A DNA stretch of 64,000 nt from Sipunculus nudus (Eukaryota > Annelida > Sipuncula > Golfingiida > Sipunculidae). Shown here in pieces: positions 54,421 through 64,000 of this stretch. A model generated the notes under the pieces. The model had not been told where the DNA came from. It saw nothing but the letters and a program-made list of their open reading frames with translations, and searched no databases. Made by a program: the position numbers and the translations under genes. Location of the stretch: NCBI GenBank assembly GCA_026874595.1, contig CM049314.1:62964800-63028799 (forward strand). The letters are read 5' to 3'. Within the stretch, counting starts at the first letter, position 1, and each line of letters begins with the position of its first letter.

Positions 54421-55570
54421 AGTCTGAATCAGGATTTGGGCTGAACCCGATCATGATCAGGGTATGGACTGGTCAGAATCCTGATTGGGATTTGGTCTGA
54501 AATATTTCCCCCATTGGTCCAGACCAATTGGTGATTGGTCCAGACCATATCCCCGATCGGGATCCTGTCCAGCGCAAATCCTGTCCGGTGTTTTGGTCAT
54601 ATATATATAGTATATTCAAAATCTGGTCCTTTTTAGCCAGCTTTCTTTGTGACAGTATTATTGATCGTGATAGACATGTAAAGACTTGTGATAATCAACG
54701 AATTTAATCATTCATATCATCACTGGATTCATTTTGCTGATCAGATGTTATGACGGTAACTTCCTGATGATTATCCCTAAACACAAAACAAACCAGACAC
54801 ATGTACCCACACTGGTACATACATTCTTAACACATGTCCAATTTTAGGCTGCACTCCTGCTGGTATACAAGTATGGGTCAGCTTTTTAAGATAAGAATTT
54901 TACGTTGATATTTTGCCAAGCTAACTGCAATTGAACTGAACTATAGTGATTGGCCAGCGTCCGTCATCCGTCCGTCCTTCTCTCTTTCTGTCTGTACATT
55001 AAAAAAATAAAAATTTTGAATAATTTTTTACAGTTATATCAGTTAATAAATTAAAAGTGTATTATTATACTTTGATCAACTCATCATCTGCACTTTATTT
55101 TTTTATAATTTACATACATATTACAGTCACTTAGTTTAGATTCCAAATCCAATATTTCTCATGAGAGGCTCTAGCATATTTCATGTAGCCAATAAAGGTA
55201 TACAATATAGGTATAGGTAACTCCAAATATGTGTGTACATTTCTCAAATAATGATATACAAAAATATTATCTGTTGTTTCATTTCAATATATTAAGGTTT
55301 TATCAAGAAAATTCCCATAATCAATTTCAGCTGAGCGCCGTGACCCACAGGCCGTTGTTTTATATGAGATAACCAAGTAATGCCTTTATTGTAATAAAAA
55401 ATAAATTGCTTTTCATGCTAGGACAGTTGTAACTCCGTTGGCTTGCGCAAGTTTCACAATATTGTACTGTATAGGTCAATAAAAAAGCAACCCCCCCCCA
55501 AAAAAAAAAAAACTAATAAATTGCTTATAAATGAAATTTAATAAAACTATTATTACAAGATTAAACTTAC
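54421..55570 (-). other. Gene B intron 1, 5' part
   Basis: Inverted TGGTCCAGACCA words near 54517-54550 can form small hairpins; a GTCCGTCATCCGTCC fragment lies near 54960 and a poly-C/poly-A junction near 55490. It ends at the exon 1 donor GTAAGT. No other feature. Confidence 0.55.
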
Positions 55571-55616
55571 CATTGGCGGTTCCCAAAAGAGATAAAAGGA
55601 CTGCAAGAAGAGCCAT
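55571..55616 (-). CDS. Purple acid phosphatase gene B, exon 1 (signal peptide)
   Basis: Short exon reading MALLAVLLSLLGTAN plus one base, followed by a perfect donor (AATG|GTAAGT). Its hydrophobic core and small residues before the junction are those of a signal peptide, and joining to exon 2 gives ...ANAFRAIGIGDWG with the frame intact, a good cleavage context before the mature enzyme. This fixes the gene start and the secreted nature of the product. Confidence 0.88.
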
Positions 55617-55684
55617 ATTATTAAAGAATGTGGCCCGAGAGAATCTCTGATTACGAATAGGATTGCCTCATCTGCGGTATCACT

Positions 55685-55694
55685 GTATATAATT
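55685..55694 (-). promoter_or_regulatory. TATA-like box of gene B
   Basis: AATTATATAC on the gene strand, about 70 bases before the ATG; would place the start of transcription some 40-45 bases upstream of the ATG. Sequence match only. Confidence 0.35.
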
Positions 55695-55953
55695 CCTGTT
55701 CATAAGTGAAAGGACAGTTTGTCAGGTGTGAGATAGCAAGGAGAGAGTCGGGTCCGCCTTGTGGCAAATTCCAACAGGTGAATTTTTCACTGAGATTCTC
55801 AAAGGCGGGAATTTTCACGTGATGCATCCCGTGACGTCATAAACGGGTCAGTCGGGCGCATGCTCGGGGAACCCTAGCTTGACCTGATCATGGGTGCGTT
55901 TTGGCGAGTTGTTTGGTTGGTTGTGAACAGAAGCTGGTTGCTGGATCGCACTA

Positions 55954-56290
55954 TAGGTTAGAGTGACCTATTTCGGGGTCCGGCTAAGATCGGCCCATTT
56001 TGTTGCGTCGAGAATGAGCAGGCAGTAAATGGTGTAGGGCAGCAGAGAATGTTTGGCATTAAATGTATGAGGAAAAGTATATTGGTTCCAGATGGTGGGA
56101 GACAGGAGACTTTTTAATATTTTTTTTTTCTCAGAGGTAGTCATTTTTTTGTGCTGTTTTAAGAGATTGAATGTGTCAGTGCTGATCGCGTGGGCATGGC
56201 TCAGCAGGTGGCGACATCTGTGGTGCACTATAGTAAACTTCAAAAGCTGGTGAGCACCGGGAAAACGAGATTAGGACCTCCCCCCCCCCC
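55954..56290. mobile_element. TIR element, partial copy
   Basis: Begins TAGGTTAGAGTGACCTATTT and follows, diverged, the reverse complement of 58042-57720, including GAGCAGGCAGTAAATGGTG and GGTGGCGACATCT. The far end is lost in a poly-C tract. Confidence 0.6.
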
Positions 56291-57563
56291 CCCCAGCTTT
56301 TCTGGAATAAAATATAATTTCAGGTGTTGATCTTGAGTTTGATGCATAACACGATGCCAAACACGCGATAAAGAAACTTTCCCAGTGCACCTAACATGTG
56401 CACCTTATATGATAATATATAGGACTTGAAAATACGTCCCTCTAACCTAAAACGTTACTTGGTCATAAATAAAATGGCGTCATTGAAATGATCAAATTAC
56501 TGTCAACATATTTCCCGTTTCTTAATAATATAGACCTACGGGGTTTTTAATTAAAACAAATCTTTAAACAGATTTTAAGACCAATAAAGATTTAGCTTAT
56601 CTGGATTTTCCTGGGTTTTTTTTCTGTCCTGTTTTTGTGTTAACAAGGCTAAATAACCCTGAAAAGACTGCGTTTCCACCCTTTTGCACTCGATTACATT
56701 TGTGCTTGTTCCAGGGCCATGTCCACAGATATATAGGTCCCGGGACTTTAAATGATTATGTATGAGGGCCTAACATACCATCTTCTGTCGGCGCTGAACC
56801 AGCAAAGATTCTAGGTTAAGCTTGGTCCAACCACTGGTTCAACCAAAGCCCTGAAACGGGGCGCCAGAACCAAACGTACAACCAAACCTTGGTCAGAGCG
56901 CCAAAACACGCCCCATGGAACTTTTCAGTGAACACATTTTCATAATCCATCTTACCAAACGGTTTTATTTGGTACAAAAGGTAGGTTCGTGTTAAAAATA
57001 AGACAACCCAGGGAGTTATAAATAGGAGGCACAACCATTTAACTCTTTACTTGTCAGATTATTTCGATTCTGTTCACATTCTGACATGTTTAAAATTTAT
57101 AAAACGGATAATATCTAGTTACGTGTTTACAAAATTTTCTACAATTACACTACAGAAAGGATAACTATATGTTAATGAAAATCATTAGAACTTCAAATAA
57201 CTGGGCAACATGTGTAACTTTAGAAAACTTAATAAATGCACCGATGCATGCTTCCACTGGCTACAAATAATAATTTGATAAGATACATGCATGATATTTC
57301 ATCACATTGTCTGTCTTTGGGCTATAATCTCGGTGAATGAAAAGAAACACATGAAGAGAGAACGGTCAGTCTCTAAGCGACAAAAGTCTATCCGCCATAA
57401 TAAGTGGATTGCGGAGTAACTGGAGCACCTTAGAATAAAAAACATTCCAGGGAACCCCAACAAAGCGCAGAATCAAACCCACAAGAGTACGACTCTGCTG
57501 TTTAGGTTTTGTAGGCGTCACAATCTGACCCCTCCAAATGCACCGCGGTTTCCAAAATACCTA
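56291..57563. other. Intergenic, no recognised feature
   Basis: AT-rich, chance ORFs only. A GG(T/C)TCAACC/GGTTGGACCAAG palindromic patch lies near 56818-56845. Confidence 0.45.
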
Positions 57564-57564
57564 C

Positions 57565-58041
57565 AGGTTAGAGGGACCTATTTCCAGGCCTCATATATTA
57601 TCATATAAGGTGCACATGGGGCTCTGGGAAAGTTTTTTTCTATCGTGTTTGGCATCATGTGATACATCAAAATCAAGCTCACCTCTTGCACTTTTATTTT
57701 GTTCTAGGAAAACAGGGGGTTGAGTGTCTCATTTTCGGGGTATATGACAGAAATCGACGGCTTCTAAAACTGGCCATTAGATGTCGCCACCTCTCAAGAC
57801 ATTTCCCAGAAACACATATACAATTTTCAATCCCCTCCAGCATAAACAAAAAAAGGCCAACCCTGCTATTTTTGTATTTATTTAATTTCTCCTATCACTC
57901 ACCTGCCATACATATTGTATGCATCCTGAAATATTTTTCCCTGAAATTTTCTGCTGCCCTGCAATATTTAATGCCCGCTCACTCTTGACGCCACACAATC
58001 GGCCGACCCTGACCGGACCGGGAAATAGGTCGCTCTAACCT
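57565..58041. mobile_element. Small TIR element (MITE)
   Basis: Left end AGGTTAGAGGGACCTATTTCC is the inverted match of the right end (AGGTTAGAGCGACCTATTTCC read on the other strand). About 480 bp, no transposase; a related partial copy lies at 55954-56290. Target duplication not clear. Confidence 0.7.
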
Positions 58042-59235
58042 ACATATGGCGTATAGGTACAAATATAGTGAATATGGTAATGTAATCTGTTCAGGTACTC
58101 TCAATGATACTGGTAGATTAATAATAAGAATCGCAATGTGTCCGACCTTCTTGAATACATGGTTTCACTGCGAATGTGACCAAGCACGTGACTGGACATT
58201 AAGGATGATGTATTATTTATGTAAATAAGGGTGGAATCCAGGTCAACAAAGACCATTATGTAGTTCTAATATGCAAACATCAGGGATTACCCAAAGCCAC
58301 ATTCCAGGGCGGTATTGTATCAGCTGGCACCGACGTTTCGGACTAAGTTATGGATTTTTTTTTATTTCATACATTTTAGTACCACACATAATCTCAAAGG
58401 ACTGACAGGGCTACATTCAGGGCTATATAGGTGAAATCACAGTTCATTGTTGCAAATTATCCTAACTGATTTTCATTGATTGTTATTTTGTCATTTTACA
58501 ATAGAACCCCCCCCCCCCCCAAACACACACACACACGGAAGATGTTATAGGAAAGGAAAAACCTTGCAGAGGACATTTCCAAGTTTGGTTATAATCCACT
58601 AATCACACAAATGGTTGCAACGATTTCCATGCCCGCAGCCGGTAATCTAAGGACTTCCCTATCGGTTAGCAATTAATAAAAGTAAAACATGAACAAAATA
58701 ACGTAATGTTAGGTCTGTGGTTACCATCAAAGTGGCATGTGGTTTGAACGTCAGTGTTTCAATTATTGCCCCCTTAAATGCCTGTCGACGGGCAGACATT
58801 CAACAAACATGAAGGGAGAATAAGCAGTATTCCGATAATCTTTTTTATTTGTTACGATAATCTTTTTAGCATCATAAAGATCTCTTTATCTTGTATATGT
58901 TATTTTAATTCAATTAATTATGTAGTTCTTCAATAGACATCACCAGTTAAGTATGTTTACATTGAGCATATACACATTTTCTCTATCAATTTGAGGAAGA
59001 GTCAACATTCATCTAAATAGATATATTTCCTATATGTTATTTCCCTGGGTATATATAGTGAACCGACTTTTCTGTGTATACCATTTCCATCTATAAACAA
59101 TGAACCAGCATGGCTATTCATACATCTATACATAATATATGCAGCACACCATATTAGGCCATTAGTTCTCCATGCCGCATGCAAGGCCGTGCCGACACAT
59201 GTATAGTAGGTGAGACTATAACGTCCTACAACGTC
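58042..59235. other. Intergenic, no recognised feature
   Basis: Poly-C followed by (CA)n near 58505-58535; otherwise AT-rich without recognised genes. Confidence 0.45.
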
Positions 59236-59400
59236 CACGCCGTTAGCTTCATTCTAACAACATTCACCTGATGATCGGGTCGCATCCCGTGAAACAGGCT
59301 GTAGTGAATTTACAGTGTTGTTTTTCTCCAGAGTTATACCGCTCAGGCCTAGCCTGTAGGCCATAGAGCACTTTACATCGGAGGGTAACACTACCTTCTA
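59236..59400 (+). repeat. PLE left direct repeat (pseudo-LTR)
   Basis: Carries the complete hammerhead motif and is about 50 bp longer than the right copy, which has a deletion just after helix II. Confidence 0.85.
59258..59320 (+). ncRNA. Hammerhead ribozyme (type I, minimal helix III)
   Basis: All core bases are present. CTGATGA at 59268-59274, then helix II CGGG/CCCG (59276-59279 with 59286-59289, loop TCGCAT), then GAA at 59291-59293. Helix III is ACA (59294-59296) with TGT (59300-59302) around a GGC loop; the cleavage triplet is GTA, so cutting is expected after A59303. Helix I pairs ATTCAC (59262-59267) with GTGAAT (59304-59309), then CAAC (59258-59261) with GTTG (59317-59320) beyond an asymmetric internal loop. 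The one oddity is a U-U mismatch at the base of helix II. Short helix III is characteristic of hammerheads known from PLE terminal repeats, where they process the RNA. Confidence 0.8.
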
Positions 59401-59482
59401 CTCCACCTCCAGCGACAGGTACGTTGTCGAGCACTTTTGTTAACCCACCCTGTCCAGAAAAACAACTTATAACATCTACAGA

Positions 59483-60772
59483 ATGAACAAAGCTAACTTT
59501 GACTATTCTTTGAAAAACATTCCCATCCCGAGTAATCTGTCCTACACCAAATCCCTGATAAGTAAAGTTGAAAGCCTACTTCGGAGAATGCGATGGAATG
59601 CATTCCATTACGAAACCCTGGTCAAACTTCAGCTAAACAAAACTATGGATTCAAAACCACATATTCACCCCCTCATAGCGAATACCTCAGGGCATTTGAA
59701 AGTGATATATATGAAATGGTCCGGAACATTGAATTCCAGCACTCACACAATGCATTCCAGAGACAAATGGCCAATGACATCAAGACAATCAGACAATCTG
59801 ACAATCTCCTAGTACAGGCAGATAAGACCACCAACCTGTACAGTATGCCGAAAGAATACTACAATAAACTTCTTACAGAAAACATCACTAAGACATACAA
59901 AAAAGCAGACAAAAATATCTGTAAAAATATCAATACAGAAGCCAAAGAAATAGCCGGTTCCCTTAACCTAGCAGACCGCATCGAAGTCATGGCCGAGCGC
60001 AATGCTTACATTACTTTGAAAGACCACAAGGATAATTTTGAACAAAACCCCAAGTGCAGATTGATTAATCCAGCAAAATCTGAAATAGGTATCATTAGCA
60101 AAAAGCACTTGGAAAAAAATTAATAGCCAACTGAGAATGAAAACCAAACTCAACCAGTGGCAAAATACCGCACAGGTAATATCTTGGTTCAAGAAATTGA
60201 AGCTGAAACAAAAATCTAAGTTCATAAAGTTTGATATAATTGACTTTTACCCCTCTATCACAGAAGATCTACTCATAAAAGCCCTCAAATTTGCCAAAAA
60301 AATGGTCTCCATTCCAGAGGATGTTATCAAAACCATCCTGCACAGCAGGAAAAGCTTACTGTTTAGCAACGGTAACACCTGGGTGAAAAAAGATCCTTCT
60401 AGTTTTGACGTCACCATGGGCAGTTTTGATGGCGCTGAAGTATGCGAAATTGTTGGTTTATACATCCTACATATGTTGAAAAAGGAATTTGGTGAAAATG
60501 CTCTAGGCCTGTATCGTGATGACGGCTTAGGTTGTTTCCCAAACATGTCTGGACCCAAAGCAGACAGCACCCGTAAGAAAATGATCAAACTCTTTTCCAA
60601 TGTTGGGTTAAAAATAACCATTGAAACTAACCTGACCTGCACAGATTTCTTAGACGTTACATTTGACCTCCAAAATGACATCTTCTACCCTTACAGAAAA
60701 CCGAACAACGACCCGCTCTATATCCACGCACAATCCAATCACCCCCAGCTATTATTAGACAGATGCCTATGA
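59483..60772 (+). pseudogene. PLE reverse transcriptase (frameshifted)
   Basis: The N-terminal part starts at 59483 and changes frame near 59650 into a stretch with FESDIYEMVRNIEF and QADKTTNLYSMPKEYYNKL, then ITLKDHKDNFEQNPKCRLINP. After a stop at 60121 the frame shifts again into KTKLNQWQNTAQVISWF, FIKFDIIDFYPSI (first catalytic Asp), DVTMGSFDGAE, GLYRDDGLG (RDDG in place of YxDD) and FLDVTFDLQNDIFYPYRKPNN. These are the ordered blocks of the RDDG-type PLE reverse transcriptases. Confidence 0.88.
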
Positions 60773-61470
60773 TGATCAGCAAGCGTGTATCTGACAACTC
60801 CTGCAATGAAGAGCTATTTATGAAAGCCAAACCCATGTATGACAAAGCTTAAGCGAAAAGCGGGTTCTCAGAAACCTTAAAATATGTTGAACCTACAGTG
60901 AAAAGCAAAAGAAACAGGAAAAGGAAAATAATTTGGTTCAATCCCCCCTACAGCCGACATGTAAAAACCAACATTGGCAGACAATTCATGAAACTAGTTG
61001 ACAAACACTTCCCTAAACATCACAGGTACCACACGTTATTCAACAGGAACAATTTGAAAATCAGCTATAGCTGTCTACCCAACATGTCTAACCTGATCAT
61101 CAAACATATTATAAAGGTTTTAAATACTGACAATGCTTACAATGTACCTCAAAAACAATGTAACTGCCGTAAAAAAGACGAATGTCCTATGAATGGTCAG
61201 TGTCAAATGAAATGAATTGTCTATAAGGCAACAGTAAAAACAGACAGTGACGAGAAACACTACATATGGTGTACTGAAGGTGATTTCAAGACAAGATACA
61301 ATAACCACAAGCAATCCTTTCGTAACAGATCCCACGCTAAAAATACTGAACTGTCTAAACACATTTGGTCACTAAAAGACAACAATATAAATTACAAGCT
61401 CTCCTGGGAAATATCTGCCAAGGCAGCACCTTACTCTTGTGGGACTAGGAAGTGTGATCTCTGCTAGTCT
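60773..61470 (+). pseudogene. PLE C-terminal linker and GIY-YIG endonuclease remnant
   Basis: Continues in another frame: SKRVSDNSCNEELFMKAKP, IIWFNPPYSRHVKTNIGRQF, LKISYSCLPNMSNLI, a CNCRKKDECPMNGQC zinc-like motif, then after an in-frame stop (61213-61215) IVYKATVKTDSDEKHYIWCT and FKTRYNNHKQSFRN, NTELSKHIW, CGTRKCDLC. IVYKATV...YI(G)xTEG is a GIY-YIG signature, but its second Gly is Trp here, so the nuclease would be dead even without the stop. Confidence 0.8.
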
Positions 61471-62165
61471 GAAAAGCTACTTATAGCAACGCCCCCCCCC
61501 CCCCCCCTGGATCATTGTTGAACTCAAGAGCTGAAATTCTCTCTAAGTGCCGCCACCAAAACGAATTCACTCTGAAATGTTTTAAAATCTAGCATTCATA
61601 CTAATGCCCGCTCATCCCCCCCCCCCCCCCCCCCCCACGAGGATCCGCTGGGCAGATTCATCTGTTCAGGTGGGTGCTCTCCCACTGCTGGCTCGTGGAG
61701 TCCATTGGATGACAGGAAAGTTCTACTTTATCCTGGTCTAAGGGGCTTTACGACCTTCAGCTTGGAGACCTGCACCACTTGGTATGTAGTACATTTGCCT
61801 TTTATATTCCCCTATATATTGTATATTTGCCTTTCGAATTGTATATTATCATAGTATTTGTGTATTGTATATTTATATCATATGTGTATACTACTGAAAT
61901 GTTACTGTACCCAGGATCCTATTAAATATTAAATATCAGCTTACTTGCTAATGAGCTTCCTGGTAAAATATCTTTGTATTAATTATAAACATTAAACCAC
62001 AATAAACCTCTGTGCCCTGTTATGTTCCAGTATCGCACGTGTACCCCGCCCAATCCTATTGTGCCCCCGAGGACAATAGGATCAGTGCCAGTCATTAAAT
62101 GTCCCCCCTCCCCCATACGCACAAAGCATAATCTCGTAATCTCGTAAAGTCTCGGCTTTTCAAAA

Positions 62166-62277
62166 CACGCCGTTAGCTTCATTCTAACAACATTCACCTG
62201 ATGATCGGGTCGCATCCCGTTAAAAAGACTTAAGGCTGTAGGCCATAGAGCACTTTACATCGGAGGGTAACATTACC

Positions 62278-62282
<5 letters not shown>
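62166..62282 (+). repeat. PLE right direct repeat (pseudo-LTR), hammerhead broken
   Basis: Keeps CTGATGA (62198-62204) and helix II but GAAAC is replaced by TAAAA and helix III with the cleavage site is deleted. A (TA)n run follows directly. Confidence 0.8.

Positions 62283-62319
<37 letters not shown>
62283..62319. repeat. (TA)n microsatellite
   Basis: TA run abutting the right end of the PLE. Confidence 0.95.
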
Positions 62320-62322
<3 letters not shown>

Positions 62323-63690
62323 TTTTCCGAAGTCACAAAGACTCAACAAAAGATCTGAAATCGTTTCAATCCCAAGCATAATCCTAATCTCCATACATTC
62401 TCACCTGACCATGGCTGGATGTGTCAACGCCTAATTCCATAACTACATCAGCCGTCCGATAATAGATCACATCTGACGATTGCGACATCATGAAAACACG
62501 TGTTAAAGGGACATAATCAGGAGCAATATTATGCCTGTTCTTTCACATTATCAGTTCAGTTTTGCTTTAGTCAAAAGTTTTCCAGCAAAACCACCCCCAA
62601 CACGCAGTCTCAGTACCTCGTATACGGCTGTTTAAAGCAGCGTTTCCTTGTGCGCGTATATGCGTATGTGCGTATATGCGTGAAGAAATACGGGGGGGGG
62701 GGGTCCATGTGCGCGTATATGCGTGAACTGGCTCACGTATATATTTGTACAGTGGATCAAGCAGGCCTTCAGTAAAAAGATGGTGAAATGTCGTCATTTT
62801 ACACTGAAACCCTGAGTTCACGCAGACCCTATGCGTGAAAACCACGTGTGTTTACTTACCATAACATGGCCGCGTGACCAGAGGTCTAATTGTGAGCCTT
62901 AACAGGCGGTGTTTCAGCCAGCGGGAACATGTATTACATATTTTGTGTAAAATCAGTCAGGGCATCTCCTGATTGACGTGTTGTGACCGGGCAATTGCAC
63001 GCGCTGTGTTCATGTTGACAATTTTTATCGTGCCAGGTCCACTGTTTTTAACACTCGTTTACGGGAGTAAGCAAACGTTTTCAGGGCAATATTTTGGTGG
63101 TACTAATTTATTTTTAAGGGAAGAATCTATTTTTCATGTTAATTCAACATGCTTTACAGGTGATTGGGCCCCTTTAAGCTAAGATTCCCGGTGTTACATA
63201 ATGCGAAATGTGGGATGCGTATAAATTCGCTATTGAATAAACAAGTAAGGTAATATTCCTTATGCGCGTCCTATCACACACCTACACATATCCAGGGTCC
63301 CGGCCGGTATGTTGTCAATTTCATTCCTGGGAGGAGGTGGGTCATTGAGGAGAGTGACGTCACAGGTAATCAAGGTGCAACATGTGACCAAGTCCACTCC
63401 AGTGAGATAATTCAAGGACAATGTTATGTACAAAGAGTTTAATCACAAACTTTCTAACAGGTATTCAAGAATGATTTCTCAGATAACAATATCGATTAAT
63501 CATATGTTCAGACATCGAGTATCCCCGTAACTAGACTCCCCTACCCCATCATTATTTACACTGAAAGACTAGTTTAACCCAAAAACACGACAGACAGTAC
63601 TATGACATAAAGAGGACTTGGTAACCTATTTTAATATCAAAAGATAACACAACAGCACACCCGTGACAGGTGAACATCTTGTTGTACAGG
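62320..63690. other. Intergenic, small GCGTATATGCGT repeat
   Basis: GTGCGCGTATATGCGT repeats around 62648-62730 either side of a poly-G tract; otherwise no recognised gene or element. Confidence 0.5.
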
Positions 63691-64000
63691 TGTCACCCCT
63701 AACTTAACGTGAAAACTTTACAACGGATATATCCTATAAAACCATACGATGGGTTTACGCTCGCCACTTGATTTCACTCATCAAGAAATTAGATCCCAGT
63801 CATTTCAGGTGACATTTCCAGGTTCTTTTAAGGACGTGTATTAAAATACCAGACAATCATACACCCAGATCAATAGAAACTATGAGACATCAGGTTAAAT
63901 TCACAAATATAATTCAAGACAATACTTACAGAGACACCAATGTGAGTGTGTGCGTTGATGTGTCAATACGACAGTTCTTCACATTAAAATTACAGGATAT
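63691..64000 (-). mobile_element. Edge of a third LTR of the same Gmr1-type family
   Basis: Begins TGTCACCCCTAACTTAACGT and matches the outer part of the LTRs at 33712 and, more closely, the reverse complement of 54006-53700 (shares AGTTCTTCACATTAAAATTACAGG). It runs off the window, so it may be a full element or a solo LTR. Orientation is minus. Confidence 0.9.

Larger units (their letters stand above)
59236..62282 (+). mobile_element. Penelope-like retroelement with flanking direct repeats
   Basis: A broken PLE of about 3 kb. The left direct repeat (59236-59400) and right direct repeat (62166-62282) share ACGCCGTTAGCTTCATTCTA...GATCGGGTCGCATCCCGT and GTAGGCCATAGAGCACTTTA...ACCTTCTA, the pseudo-LTR arrangement typical of PLEs. 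Between them, in several frames, lie an N-terminal region, an RT with the RDDG signature, a C-x-C...C zinc-like motif and a GIY-YIG-type endonuclease remnant. Frameshifts and stops make it inactive. Confidence 0.85.

Noticed and set aside
60247-60681. 144-codon minus-strand ORF
   Set aside because: It is the antisense shadow of the PLE reverse transcriptase.
62198-62240. Second functional hammerhead in the right PLE repeat
   Set aside because: CTGATGA and helix II remain but GAAAC and helix III with the cleavage site are lost.

Overview
This window is animal nuclear DNA and is not gene-dense. It has split genes with GT-AG introns, an AT-rich background full of (TA)n and poly-C/poly-G tracts, a tRNA-headed SINE, LTR, DIRS-like and Penelope-like retroelements, and several terminal-inverted-repeat elements. 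The repeat mix points to a marine invertebrate, most likely a bivalve-type mollusc: a Meta-domain-like SINE, a Penelope-like element (PLE) with a GIY-YIG domain and a hammerhead motif, and dispersed repeats built around TCAGCTGA and GTCCGTC. The species is inference. No prokaryotic features were seen.

There are three recognisable host genes. Gene A (+, 328-7656, 5' end cut off by the window) and gene B (-, 55616 down to at least 33046) both encode secreted purple acid phosphatases of the tartrate-resistant (ACP5/TRAP) type. They face each other (convergent). All seven metal-ligand motifs can be read across the spliced exons of each. Between them lies an intronless, divergent rhodopsin-type seven-helix receptor (-, 26177-27112).

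Layout. 1-7.7 kb: gene A, whose 5.4-kb third intron holds a TA-flanked MITE and older repeats. 7.7-10.6 kb: short repeats. 10.6-12.8 kb: a decayed DIRS-type element. 12.8-19.9 kb: mostly unrecognised sequence and microsatellites. 19.92-21.43 kb: a TTAA-flanked inverted-repeat element packed with GCGTATGAG-like motifs. 23.9-24.2 kb: a SINE. 26-27 kb: the receptor. 28-32.8 kb: microsatellites, repeats and a long perfect palindrome. 33-55.6 kb: gene B, whose introns have swallowed two closely related LTR retrotransposons in opposite orientations. 55.9-58.1 kb: two copies of a TIR element. 59.2-62.3 kb: a PLE with flanking direct repeats. 63.69-64.0 kb: the edge of a third LTR of the same family.

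The most striking content is the LTR family. Its pol order is protease - integrase - reverse transcriptase - RNase H, so integrase comes before RT although the proteins are Ty3/gypsy-like (the Gmr1-type arrangement). One copy (46359-54006) is complete but for one premature stop. The other (33712-40712) has lost the RT core through an 887-bp deletion at a 6-bp microhomology. Both have exact 5-bp target duplications and nearly identical LTR pairs, so both are recent. The second highlight is a full hammerhead ribozyme motif in the left direct repeat of the PLE. The third is a 41-bp tandem repeat that has copied the exon 2 splice donor of gene B so that use of the distal donor would add exactly 41 codons in frame.
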